NCBI GenBank assembly: GCA_902792535.1
Contig: CADAZU010000011.1
Coordinates: forward strand, 35,706-99,705
DNA: 64,000 bases
Direction: 5' to 3'
DNA from: an uncultured Bacteroidales bacterium
Lineage (GTDB): Bacteria > Bacteroidota > Bacteroidia > Bacteroidales > Paludibacteraceae
A model generated the notes under the pieces. That model ran no database searches. It saw only the letters and a program-made list of their open reading frames with translations, and was not told where the DNA came from. Made by a program: the position numbers and the translations under genes. How positions within the stretch are numbered: position 1 is the first letter of the stretch; the number at the start of each line of letters is the position of its first letter. This document shows positions 45,736 through 54,724 of the stretch, piece by piece.

Positions 45736-48700
45736 TTGAAGACAAGCAAACACATAGAATGGGCGATGCGACATCACGGGCTTGTGATGGCGTTGTTCTT
45801 GGGACTGATGGCTTTCGGCATCTGGTCTCTGCCGCGGATGAACAAGGATGAGTTTCCTCAGTTCACGATCCGTCAGGGGCTTGTCGTGGCGCTCTATCCG
45901 GGCGCGACTGCCAGCGAGGTGGAGCAACAAGTGACCATTCCGCTGGAGGACTACATCAATTCGTTTGAGACGGTGAACAAGTCGATGACTTATTCGGAGA
46001 GCCAGGACGGGATCGTGTATGTCTATGTGATGCTACGCAATGATGTGGAGGACGACGCGGGGGCGTGGACCAAGATCCGCGCCGGACTGCCGTTGCTGCA
46101 GAAAACCCAGATGCCGGCAGGTGTCCTCCAGACTGCCCTGATAGACGATTTCGGCAATACCTCGTCCATCCTGATAGCGGTGGAGAGCGACGAACGCAGT
46201 CCGCGTGAATTGGAGGAATATGCCAAGCAGATCTGTTCGTCGCTGCGCACGATTCCCGAGATGGGTAAACTGCGCATCATGGGCAAACAGACCGAGGAGA
46301 TTGCGATCACGATTGATATAGAGCAACTCTCGCGGTATGGCATCAACCCGACGGCTCTTCAGGCGCAGATGGCGCTGCAGGGGCTGCGAACCATAGGCGG
46401 CGAGAGCGATGCGCAGGGTGCGCTGCAGGTCGTCATTCCCTATCAGTCGGAATACGAGATGCAGGAGCAGATCGTGTGGTCCGACCCCGTCACAGGAGGT
46501 GTCATCCGGCTCAAAGATATCGCATCTATTGTGCGGCGGTACCAGGCGCCCAAACAATATGTCGAGTTTGACGGCGAGCCGTGTCTGATCCTGAATATGG
46601 AGATGGTGCCGGGTAATAATATCGTGGCTTTCGGCGAAGAAGTAGACCGTCAGTTAGAGCAAGCCGCTGCGCTGTTGCCGCCGGACATCCGTTTCCATCG
46701 GATCACCGACCAGCCGAAGGTGGTGAACGATTCGGTGATCTCTTTCCTGCGGGATATAGTTATTTCCATTCTGGTGGTGATTGCAGTCATGCTGGTTCTC
46801 TTCCCGCTTCGGACGGCGCTGGTGGCTTCTACCGGCGTGCCCGTTTGTACGGCGATCTGTATCGGACTGATGTACCTGACGGGCATAGAACTGAACACTG
46901 TGACGCTGGCGGCGCTGATCTTCGTACTCGGAATGATTGTGGACGATAGTGTGATCGTCATTGACGGTTATACCAACCAGCTGGCGAGACGTCATTCGCG
47001 CTGGTATTCGGCGGTGGTGAGTACCTCTCTTCTATTCGTACCGATGTCGCTGGCAACGATGGCGATTAGCGGTATGTTCTTCCCCATGACGCGAATCATT
47101 ACCGGTCCACTGGGTGAGTTCGTGCAACTCTTCCCATGGGCGGTTCTTTTTGCGCTGGTAGCCAGTATTTTCTATGCTTCGTGGGTGACGCCCTTCCTCG
47201 CGTTCCGTTATATACGCGAGCGCAAGGACGATGAGCTGACCCTTGTGGAGCGGGTGCAGAATAAGTTCTTCACGGGGCTGCAGAACGCGTATCGCCGTGC
47301 GTTGCAACTCTGTTTCGACCATCCGACTATTGTATGGACGCTTCTGATCACTACGACCGTGATCGGAGTCGTGCTGCTGACGCGCCTGAACTTGCAGCTC
47401 CTGCCGAAAGCGGAGCGTGAGTTCTTCGCCGTAGAGATCCACCTGCGCGACGGTGCTACGGAGAAAGAGAGCGCCGCGGTGGCGGATTCGCTGGCGTCTA
47501 TCTTGCGCAAAGATGAGCGGGTGACGAGTGTGACGGCTTTTATCGGTCAGTCCTCGCCGCGTTTCCATGCTACTTATACGCCGCAGACGCCTGCGCCTAA
47601 TTATGCCCAGTTGATCGTCAATACGACCTCCGGCAAGGCTACGGCGCAACTATTGCGCGAATATACGGGAGTGTATGAGAACTATTTCCCAAACGCCTAT
47701 GCACGTTTCAAACAGCTTGACTATCAAGCCGTTAAGAATCCTCTGGAGGTGCGCATACAGGGTGAGCAATGGGAGGAAATGGCGTCCTTTGCCGACTCGA
47801 TTCTTCAGTATATGTCTGCTCAGCCGGAACTGCAATGGGTTCATTGCGACTATAATAATATGGCTTCGTCCACGCGCATTGTGCTCGATCCGGATGAGGC
47901 AACGCGTCTCGGTATCACCCAGACGACGCTGTCTTTGTATCTGCGCCAAGTGACGCAAGGCGCAACGATCACGACGCTGTATGAGGGTAGTTACGGCGTG
48001 CCGGTCGTGCTCTATACGGCGCACTCGTCGGCGCTGTCGCCGGATGAGATGAATGCGATCCAAGTGCCGACGGCGATCCCCGGTGTGTGGGTGCCGTTGC
48101 GCCAAGTAGCGACCCTTGTGCCGGACTGGCATCATACTTCGCTGGAGCGGCGCAACGCCGTGCGTACCATCACCGTGGGAGCTGACCTGCGCGGCTCTGT
48201 CAGTCAGGTCTCGGCGGAGAAGAAAGTGAAAAAATGGGTGGAGACACATATAACGAACCTGCCCGCAGGCGTCTCTATCAGTTACGGAGGACTTTCCGAG
48301 ATCAACGGTATGCTCATTCCGCAGATCCTATGGTCCGTAGTGGCGGCGTTAGCGGTCATGCTGGTGTTGCTGCTGTACCATTTCGGCAAAGTCGGTTTGG
48401 CTTTGCTGACCCTCTCGTCCGCGATCCTCTGTGTGTTCGGTTCGATGCTGGGACTGTGGATCTTCGGACTGGATATTTCCATCACGGCGGTGCTGGGTAT
48501 CGTCAGTCTGATCGGAATTATTGTGCGGAACGCCATTATGATGTATGAGTACGCCGAGGACTGCCGCAAATACAAACACCTCTCGTACCGCGATGCGGCT
48601 TTCTATGCCGGTCTGCGGCGAATGCGGCCTGTGTTCCTGACCAGCGCCACAACGGCTTTAGGAGTGCTGCCGATGATCATTGCTGCAACCAGTCTCTGGA

Positions 48701-48816
48701 TGCCGATGGGCGTGGTGATCTGTTTCGGAACGATTTTCACCTTGCCGCTGACCGTAACGATCCTGCCGGTCGTTTATTGGAAAGTGTACGCGAAGAAGGA
48801 CGAAGGAGGAAATTGA
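45736..48816 (+). CDS. RND-family efflux pump, inner-membrane transporter
   Basis: 1026 residues, with the RND twelve-helix, two-periplasmic-loop plan. The start is a TTG at 45736 that lies in a GAGATTTGAGATTTGAAG spacer-word block; an ATG at 45766 is possible, but the residues before it (KHIEWAMRHH) look conserved. It carries FPQFTIRQGLVVALYPGATA, FVLGMIVDDSVIVIDGYTNQ with the proton-relay aspartates in helix 4, and GIVSLIGIIVRNAIMMYEYA in the second half. It acts with the adaptor upstream. Probably exports lipophilic compounds; ligand unknown. Confidence 0.93.
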   Translation: MKTSKHIEWAMRHHGLVMALFLGLMAFGIWSLPRMNKDEFPQFTIRQGLVVALYPGATASEVEQQVTIPLEDYINSFETVNKSMTYSESQDGIVYVYVMLRNDVEDDAGAWTKIRAGLPLLQKTQMPAGVLQTALIDDFGNTSSILIAVESDERSPRELEEYAKQICSSLRTIPEMGKLRIMGKQTEEIAITIDIEQLSRYGINPTALQAQMALQGLRTIGGESDAQGALQVVIPYQSEYEMQEQIVWSDPVTGGVIRLKDIASIVRRYQAPKQYVEFDGEPCLILNMEMVPGNNIVAFGEEVDRQLEQAAALLPPDIRFHRITDQPKVVNDSVISFLRDIVISILVVIAVMLVLFPLRTALVASTGVPVCTAICIGLMYLTGIELNTVTLAALIFVLGMIVDDSVIVIDGYTNQLARRHSRWYSAVVSTSLLFVPMSLATMAISGMFFPMTRIITGPLGEFVQLFPWAVLFALVASIFYASWVTPFLAFRYIRERKDDELTLVERVQNKFFTGLQNAYRRALQLCFDHPTIVWTLLITTTVIGVVLLTRLNLQLLPKAEREFFAVEIHLRDGATEKESAAVADSLASILRKDERVTSVTAFIGQSSPRFHATYTPQTPAPNYAQLIVNTTSGKATAQLLREYTGVYENYFPNAYARFKQLDYQAVKNPLEVRIQGEQWEEMASFADSILQYMSAQPELQWVHCDYNNMASSTRIVLDPDEATRLGITQTTLSLYLRQVTQGATITTLYEGSYGVPVVLYTAHSSALSPDEMNAIQVPTAIPGVWVPLRQVATLVPDWHHTSLERRNAVRTITVGADLRGSVSQVSAEKKVKKWVETHITNLPAGVSISYGGLSEINGMLIPQILWSVVAALAVMLVLLLYHFGKVGLALLTLSSAILCVFGSMLGLWIFGLDISITAVLGIVSLIGIIVRNAIMMYEYAEDCRKYKHLSYRDAAFYAGLRRMRPVFLTSATTALGVLPMIIAATSLWMPMGVVICFGTIFTLPLTVTILPVVYWKVYAKKDEGGN

Positions 48817-48820
48817 AAGG

Positions 48821-49417
48821 ATGAAGGTGGTTGTCTTTGACCGGATGGAGGAGTGTACGGAGGCGGAGGTGAACCGGATGGTTCCGCTCGTCTCTGACCA
48901 GCGGCGCGAACAGACGCTGCGATACAAACACACGATGGGACAATTTTGCTGCCTGAAGAGTTGGGTACTATTGCGGGATTTGCTTAAAACGACTGCAAAA
49001 CCACTACAAAACCACCGCCAAACCCCGATCGAGTGGCAGAAAATGGAATACAACGAGCATGGCAAACCTTTTTTGCCGGACGGACCGTTTTTCAGCATCA
49101 GTCATTGCAAGGCAGGGATTGCGGTCGCCGTGGACGAGCAGCCGATCGGCATTGACATAGAGTCCATCCGCCATGCCGATGAGGACTTGATTGAGCGGAC
49201 GATGAACGAGGAGGAGCAGCGGTTAATCCGTTCTGCGGCGCAACCGGACCGAATGTTCACCCGCCTATGGACCCAAAAAGAAGCAGTCGTGAAGGCGGAA
49301 GGCACCGGGATCTGTTCGTTCGAGCAACTGCAAACGCTTCTGCCGGAGAATAAGACATACCGGCTGGAGACCACGGAAAAAGAGAAATATATTTATACTA
49401 TCGCCTATAAAAACTAA
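48821..49417 (+). CDS. 4'-phosphopantetheinyl transferase
   Basis: 198 residues. The Sfp/AcpT signatures are clear: FFSISHCKAGIAVAV, IGIDIESI (metal-binding Asp/Glu) and RLWTQKEAVVKAEGTG. It moves phosphopantetheine from CoA onto carrier proteins. No polyketide, peptide or fatty-acid gene is next to it; it sits just after the RND pump and before dnaX. Residues about 56-68 (KTTAKPLQNHRQT) come from an AAAACCACTACAAAACCACC word and may be another in-frame spacer. Confidence 0.88.
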   Translation: MKVVVFDRMEECTEAEVNRMVPLVSDQRREQTLRYKHTMGQFCCLKSWVLLRDLLKTTAKPLQNHRQTPIEWQKMEYNEHGKPFLPDGPFFSISHCKAGIAVAVDEQPIGIDIESIRHADEDLIERTMNEEEQRLIRSAAQPDRMFTRLWTQKEAVVKAEGTGICSFEQLQTLLPENKTYRLETTEKEKYIYTIAYKN

Positions 49418-49422
49418 GAAAT

Positions 49423-51126
49423 ATGTCTGATTACATTGTTTCAGCGCGCAAGTACCGTCCTCAGACTTTTGAGACGGTGGTGGGACAAGGAACGCTCACG
49501 CAGACCTTGCAGAACTCCATTCGCCAGGGGCACTTGGCGCATGCGTATCTGTTCTGCGGACCGCGCGGAGTGGGTAAGACCACCTGTGCCCGTATCTTCG
49601 CCAAAACGATCAACTGTCTGAACCCGCAAAACGGGTTCGATGCCTGCAACGAGTGCGAGTCGTGCCGGGCGTTTAACGAGCAGCGGTCGTTTAATATCCA
49701 CGAACTGGACGCGGCGTCCAACAACTCGGTGGAGGACATCAAGTCAATCATAGACCAGGTGCGCATTCCGCCGCAGATCGGCAAGTACTCGGTCTATATC
49801 ATCGACGAGGTGCACATGCTCTCCACGGCGGCGTTCAATGCGCTGCTGAAGACGCTGGAGGAGCCGCCCTCATACGCGATCTTCATTCTGGCGACGACGG
49901 AGAAGCACAAGGTGCTGCCGACGATCCTGAGCCGCTGCCAAGTGTATGACTTCAACCGAATCACGGTGCCCGATATCATCGCTCACCTCCAAAAACTGGC
50001 GGCGAACGAAGGGATCACCGTCTCCGAAGAGGCGCTTAATGTGGTGGCGCAGAAAGCGGACGGAGGTATGCGTGACGCCCTCTCGATCTTTGACCAGCTG
50101 GTGGCTTTCTGCGGCACGACGATCACGTACGAGCGCACGATCGAGGTGCTCAATGTGCTGAATGTGGATTATTATTTCAGCCTGGTGGACAGCGCCCTTT
50201 CGCACGATGTCACCCGCGCGCTGCTGCTGCTCAACGAGGTGCTGAATCATGGTTTCGACGCCGGACATTTTGTCACCGGTTTTGCCCAACACCTGCGCGA
50301 TGTGCTGGTGAGTAAAGATCCGCAGACCCTTCCGCTCTTGGAGACCAGCGACGCGATCCGCGCGCGCTATTCCGCGCAGGCGCAGCATTGCGCGCCTATG
50401 TGGATCTTTCAAGCGCTGGATATCCTCAATACATGCGATATCAACTACCGCACGGCGCGCAATAAACGTCTGACGGTGGAGTTGGCGCTCGTCAAACTAT
50501 GCCAGTTGGGCGTGCCGCAGACTCTCCCGCAGACCGCTCCTGCTCCGGCTCCGCGACAAACGACTCCGGCTCCCTCTGCGGCTCCCAAACCCGCCCCTCA
50601 GCCGGCAGCACCGCAACCTGCCGCTCCGGCGCAAGCCGCTCAACCCGCTGCTCCGGCGGCTCCTTCTATTCCGAAGATGCCGAAGATCAGTCTCGGGCTG
50701 GGACCCAAACCTGCTCCCAAACCCGATGCCCCGGAGACACCCCAACCGCCCAAGGAGGAGCAGAATCGCCCTTTCACGGCTGACCAACTCAGAGACGCGT
50801 GGGTTGGTCTGGCTACCACCCATCATGAGGAATTGCGTCTGAAACAGTTGATCGAGAATTATACTCCCGTGTTGGTGAATGACGCTACGGCGGAGATCCA
50901 GATGCCGAATCCTTGGCAGATGAACCAGATGCGCGCAGCCATGCCTGCCCTTCTGGCGCAACTCCGAGCGGCGCTTCATAATGATCAGCTGACCATCCGT
51001 CTGGTCCTGGCGGAATACGACAGAGAGCAGCTGGCATACACGGCGGAGGAGAAATATGCGCTGATGCAGGAGGCAAATCCCGCGCTCGCTGTGCTCAAAG
51101 AGAAACTCGATTTGCAGATCGATTGA
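49423..51126 (+). CDS. dnaX: DNA polymerase III subunit gamma/tau
   Basis: 567 residues. Walker A GPRGVGKTT at 46-54, zinc cysteines at 65, 75, 78 and 81, Walker B YIIDEVHML, and an AAA+ lid. After about residue 365 is a Pro/Ala/Gln-rich linker of about 70 residues (APKPAPQPAAPQPAAPAQAA), then a C-terminal tau-like domain. It is the clamp-loader motor; whether a short gamma form is made by slippage cannot be told, though no obvious A-run slippery site was seen. It is followed seven bases on by ygiQ. Confidence 0.95.
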   Translation: MSDYIVSARKYRPQTFETVVGQGTLTQTLQNSIRQGHLAHAYLFCGPRGVGKTTCARIFAKTINCLNPQNGFDACNECESCRAFNEQRSFNIHELDAASNNSVEDIKSIIDQVRIPPQIGKYSVYIIDEVHMLSTAAFNALLKTLEEPPSYAIFILATTEKHKVLPTILSRCQVYDFNRITVPDIIAHLQKLAANEGITVSEEALNVVAQKADGGMRDALSIFDQLVAFCGTTITYERTIEVLNVLNVDYYFSLVDSALSHDVTRALLLLNEVLNHGFDAGHFVTGFAQHLRDVLVSKDPQTLPLLETSDAIRARYSAQAQHCAPMWIFQALDILNTCDINYRTARNKRLTVELALVKLCQLGVPQTLPQTAPAPAPRQTTPAPSAAPKPAPQPAAPQPAAPAQAAQPAAPAAPSIPKMPKISLGLGPKPAPKPDAPETPQPPKEEQNRPFTADQLRDAWVGLATTHHEELRLKQLIENYTPVLVNDATAEIQMPNPWQMNQMRAAMPALLAQLRAALHNDQLTIRLVLAEYDREQLAYTAEEKYALMQEANPALAVLKEKLDLQID

Positions 51127-51132
51127 TAAATA

Positions 51133-52830
51133 ATGGCAGACCTCTTAAAATACCTTCCGACCACCCGCAAGGAGACGGATCTCCGGGGATGGGATGAGTT
51201 AGACATCGTCTTTTTCACCGGCGATGCTTATATCGATCATCCCTCTTTCGGCGCGGCGGTGTTGGGGCGCGTGCTGGAGGCGGCGGGCTATCGCATAGCG
51301 ATCGTTCCCCAGCCGGACTGGCATGGCGACTACCGTGATTTTAAGAAGTTCGGTCGTCCGCGTCTCTATTTCGCCGTTTCGGCGGGTTCGATGGACTCGA
51401 TGGTGAACCATTATACGGCAGCCAAACGCAAGCGTTCGGACGATGCTTATACGCCGGAGGGACGCGCCGGAGCGAGACCGGATTACTGCACGACGGTCTA
51501 TTGCCGGATCCTGAAGCAACTCTATCCCGATGTGCCGGTCGTGATCGGAGGGATCGAGGCGTCCATGCGGCGGCTCACCCATTATGACTATTGGCAGGAC
51601 AAGCTGATGCCCTCTATTCTGGTGGACAGCGGAGCGGACCTGCTGGTCTATGGTATGGGCGAGCAAGCAATGACGGACATCGCGAATCGGATTGCTAACG
51701 ACCCTTCGCGCGTGCCGCACGACGTGCCCCAGACGGCATTTCTGACCTCCGACAAGAGCGAGATCCCGGAGAATGCTATTCGCTTGGCGAGCCACGAAGA
51801 GGCATTGCGGGACAAACGCGCGCACGCCGAGAACTTCCGTCTCATTGAAATCGAGTCCAATAAGATCCACCAGACGACGATCGTCCAGCCGGTCGGCAAG
51901 CAATGGGTGGTGGTCAACCCCTCTTATCTGCCGCTCTCGACCGAGCAGCTGGACGCGATATACGACCTGCCATACACCTATACGCCGCACCCCAAATACA
52001 AGGACAAACATATCCCCGCGTACGAGATGATCAAATGGTCGGTCTGCATGCATCGCGGCTGTTTCGGTGGCTGCTCGTTCTGCACGATCTCTGCCCATCA
52101 GGGCAAACAGATTGTCTCGCGGTCCAAAGCCTCCATCTTGCGTCAGATTGAGCGGTTGAGCCATCTGCCGGACTGGCATGGCGTGATCTCCGATCTGGGC
52201 GGTCCGTCGGCGAACATGTACGGCATGCATGGCAAGGATCGGTCGATTTGCGAGCAATGCGCCCGCCCCAGTTGCCTGCAACCGGCTATTTGCAAGAACT
52301 TGAACCAGGACTTTGGCGCGATTCTTGATATATACCGGACGGTGGATAAACTGCCGTACGTCAAGCATGCTTTTGTGGGTTCTGGCATCCGCTATGACCT
52401 GATGTCGGAGGCGTATGCGCGCCAGCTGATCACCCGCCATGTGTCGGGACGGCTCAAAGTGGCGCCGGAGCATTCGTCGGACGCGGTGCTCCGAATCATG
52501 CGCAAGCCCTCGTGGGCGAACTACTTGCGCTTCCGCGAACTATTTCTGCGGATCAACAAAGAAGCGGGACTGAACCAGCAACTGATCCCCTATTTTATCT
52601 CCTCCCACCCGGGTTGCACCAAACGCGACATGGCGCTGCTCGCCGAGGAGACCAAGAAGATGCACTACCGCCCGGAGCAGGTTCAGGACTTCACCCCGAC
52701 GCCCATGACCCTCTCCACCACGATGTTCTACACCGGCATCAACCCGTACACGCGCGAACCTATTTATGTCGCGCGCACACCCGAAGAGAAGAAATCCCAA
52801 AACCAGTACTTTTTCTGGTACAAGAAATAA
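51133..52830 (+). CDS. YgiQ-family radical SAM protein
   Basis: 565 residues. The radical SAM cluster CMHRGCFGGCSFC is at about 301-313 (C then CX3C-type spacing within the GCFGGCSFC core), with a B12-binding-like N-terminal part (VIGGIEASMRRLTHYDYW) and C-terminal YgiQ extension (YTGINPYTREPIYVARTPEE). YgiQ proteins are widespread radical SAM enzymes with no settled substrate. It is likely co-transcribed with dnaX. Confidence 0.92.
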   Translation: MADLLKYLPTTRKETDLRGWDELDIVFFTGDAYIDHPSFGAAVLGRVLEAAGYRIAIVPQPDWHGDYRDFKKFGRPRLYFAVSAGSMDSMVNHYTAAKRKRSDDAYTPEGRAGARPDYCTTVYCRILKQLYPDVPVVIGGIEASMRRLTHYDYWQDKLMPSILVDSGADLLVYGMGEQAMTDIANRIANDPSRVPHDVPQTAFLTSDKSEIPENAIRLASHEEALRDKRAHAENFRLIEIESNKIHQTTIVQPVGKQWVVVNPSYLPLSTEQLDAIYDLPYTYTPHPKYKDKHIPAYEMIKWSVCMHRGCFGGCSFCTISAHQGKQIVSRSKASILRQIERLSHLPDWHGVISDLGGPSANMYGMHGKDRSICEQCARPSCLQPAICKNLNQDFGAILDIYRTVDKLPYVKHAFVGSGIRYDLMSEAYARQLITRHVSGRLKVAPEHSSDAVLRIMRKPSWANYLRFRELFLRINKEAGLNQQLIPYFISSHPGCTKRDMALLAEETKKMHYRPEQVQDFTPTPMTLSTTMFYTGINPYTREPIYVARTPEEKKSQNQYFFWYKK

Positions 52831-52875
52831 ATTGTCAAATATCAAATGTCAATTGTCAAATTGTAAATAAATTTT
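52831..52875. repeat. Spacer of TGTCAAAT words between ygiQ and the M23 gene
   Basis: AATTGTCAAATATCAAATG, then TCAATTGTCAAATTGTAAAT, a mosaic of short overlapping words with no coding potential. Confidence 0.7.
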
Positions 52876-53841
52876 ATGTCCAAGAAGTATCGTATCAATC
52901 CCGAGACGCTCCAGCTGGAGCGCATAGAACACGGTTTTCGTTATTGGCTTCGCCGTTCTGGCGGATATATCATCGGAGGTATATGTCTGGGCGTGATTTT
53001 TTTCTATACCTTCCTTTATTTCTTCCCGTCTCCCCGCGAGGCGTCGCTCATGCAATACAACCGCAACCTCTCGGCGGAGTTGGAGGTCCTCTCGAAGCAG
53101 GTGGACCAGATGCAGATCGTGCTCTCCGACCTCTCGCAGCGCGACGACAACCTCTATCGCGCGATCCTCGGAGCGGAACCTATTCCTGTTTCTGTCCGTC
53201 TGGGCGCAACCCAGCAGATCAGTTATTATGACTCGCTTGCCCGCATGACCAATACTCAGCTGGCGGCGGACCTGCAGCGCAAGGTCGATGTGTTGGAGAA
53301 GGAGCTGTATGTCCAGGCGCGGTCGTACGATGAATTATTGGATTTGGAGAAAAAGCAGGAGACGCGTATGGAGAATATTCCGGCGATCCAGCCGGTCTTG
53401 AACCAGAACCTCAAGCGCATGGCTTCCGGCTATGGCTGGCGTGTCGATCCTGTCTATCATATCCGCCGTTTCCACGAGGGAATGGACTTCTCTGCGCCCG
53501 TCGGCACGGATATCTTCGCTACCGGAAACGGCGTGGTCACTTATTCCGGATGGCGCCAGGGGTACGGTGAGACGGTGGAGATCGACCATGGCTTCAACTA
53601 TGCCACCCTCTATGCCCATTGCTCCAAACGGCTCGTGCGGGTGGGGCAGAAAGTGAAACGAGGAGACGTGATCGCCCTCGTCGGTAACACTGGCAAGTCC
53701 ACCGGTCCGCATGTCCACTACGAGGTGCACTACCAGGGACGACCGATCGACCCGCGCAACTATTATTTCTATGACCTCTCGCCCGAGGAGTACGACCGGA
53801 TGGTACAGATGTCCTCCAATATGGGCAATATGATGGATTAA
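52876..53841 (+). CDS. M23-family membrane-anchored peptidoglycan endopeptidase
   Basis: 321 residues. One membrane helix near 28-52, a coiled coil about 60-110, and a LytM domain about 195-300. Zinc ligands: His and Asp of RRFHEGMDFSAPVG, and the HxH of GPHVHYEVH. It likely cuts or regulates cutting of cell-wall peptides during growth or division. The catalytic residues look complete, so it should be active. It is the last gene before a terminator shared with the regulator gene. Confidence 0.9.
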   Translation: MSKKYRINPETLQLERIEHGFRYWLRRSGGYIIGGICLGVIFFYTFLYFFPSPREASLMQYNRNLSAELEVLSKQVDQMQIVLSDLSQRDDNLYRAILGAEPIPVSVRLGATQQISYYDSLARMTNTQLAADLQRKVDVLEKELYVQARSYDELLDLEKKQETRMENIPAIQPVLNQNLKRMASGYGWRVDPVYHIRRFHEGMDFSAPVGTDIFATGNGVVTYSGWRQGYGETVEIDHGFNYATLYAHCSKRLVRVGQKVKRGDVIALVGNTGKSTGPHVHYEVHYQGRPIDPRNYYFYDLSPEEYDRMVQMSSNMGNMMD

Positions 53842-53875
53842 AAAATCGCGTCTCAACCGAGGCGCGATATTTTTT
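53841..53875. terminator. Two-way terminator between the M23 and Crp/Fnr genes
   Basis: ATCGCGTCTC (53845-53854), loop AACC, GAGGCGCGAT (53859-53868), with A6 before and T6 after, serving convergent genes. It overlaps the last codons of the regulator gene. Confidence 0.9.
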
Positions 53876-54548
53876 CTAACTCTTTCTCATTCAGGATACT
53901 GATCCTTCTGCCGTTGATGGCGACCAGTCCTTCTTGCGCAAACTGGCTCAGCGTCCGGATGGCGTTGCTGGTGGTCATATTGCTCATGTTTGCCAGATCC
54001 TCGCGCGGCAGAAGCATGGCTAATGTCTGACCGTCTTCCTCCACACCGTAATTATGCACGAGGTGCAGCAGGCTCTCTGCCAACCGTCCGCGGATATGTT
54101 TCTGCGTCAGGTTCACGGTCCGGATCTCCGAGATCGCAAGGTCCCGTGCCATCATCCGCATCACTCCGTAGCAGAAGGCGCCGTTCTCTTTCGCCAGACG
54201 GACGAACTCATCCCGTTGAAGCCGGTAAACCACGCTGTCCTCAAATGCACTGGCGTTGGAGTTATACGGACCATTCGCGATGCACGCGCGGTAACCGTAC
54301 ACGTCATATGGTTTGAGCAATCGGATAATCTGTTTCTGACCGATACCTTCTTTATAAATCCTGATCTTTCCGCTGATCAGCATGCCCATGTGGGATGATT
54401 CTTCGCCATCGGAATGGATCATCTCGTTCTTTGTGTATTGAACGACCTCGATTTTCCCGAGTACGCGTGTGCGTTCCTCTTCCGTCAACGTCTCCCATAG
54501 GGGATTCAGTTCCCAGATGGGGGCGATTTCTCCTGTCAGATTTGTCAT
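53853..54548 (-). CDS. Crp/Fnr-family transcriptional regulator
   Basis: 231 residues. A cyclic-nucleotide-binding-like beta-roll at about 15-125 (HMGMLISGKIRIYKEG, LKPYDVYGYRA), a dimer helix, and a winged helix-turn-helix at about 165-225 with LPREDLANMSNMTTSNAIRT as the recognition part. There are no clustered cysteines as in oxygen-sensing Fnr. Its promoter faces the gcvP promoter about 45 bases away, so it may control gcvP or itself; the signal is unknown. Confidence 0.9.
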   Translation of the reverse strand: MTNLTGEIAPIWELNPLWETLTEEERTRVLGKIEVVQYTKNEMIHSDGEESSHMGMLISGKIRIYKEGIGQKQIIRLLKPYDVYGYRACIANGPYNSNASAFEDSVVYRLQRDEFVRLAKENGAFCYGVMRMMARDLAISEIRTVNLTQKHIRGRLAESLLHLVHNYGVEEDGQTLAMLLPREDLANMSNMTTSNAIRTLSQFAQEGLVAINGRRISILNEKELEKISRLG

Positions 54549-54577
54549 GACTTTCGTTTACGTTTCGAAATATGCTG

Positions 54578-54609
54578 CAAATATACTACTTTTCTTTCAT
54601 ATGTGCAAA
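54578..54609 (-). promoter_or_regulatory. Promoter for the Crp/Fnr gene
   Basis: Minus strand TTTG (54606-54609), 20 bases, TATATTTG (54578-54585). It is divergent from the gcvP promoter at 54655-54686, leaving a shared control region of about 45 bases. Confidence 0.65.
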
Positions 54610-54654
54610 TTTAATTATGTTTTTTAGCATATTTCTTATTTATGCGCTCTTTTT

Positions 54655-54686
54655 TTTGCGTATATTAGAAAAAATGTGTACCTTTG
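54655..54686 (+). promoter_or_regulatory. Promoter for gcvP
   Basis: TTTG 54655-54658, 20 bases, TACCTTTG 54679-54686; the leader to ATG 54725 is about 30 bases. Confidence 0.65.
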
Positions 54687-54724
54687 CACTCGCAAAGGTT
54701 TTGAAAATAAAAATATCATACCAT

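Noticed and set aside
51199-52473. A 424-codon open frame antisense to ygiQ
   Set aside because: No motif, and fully covered by a clear radical SAM gene.
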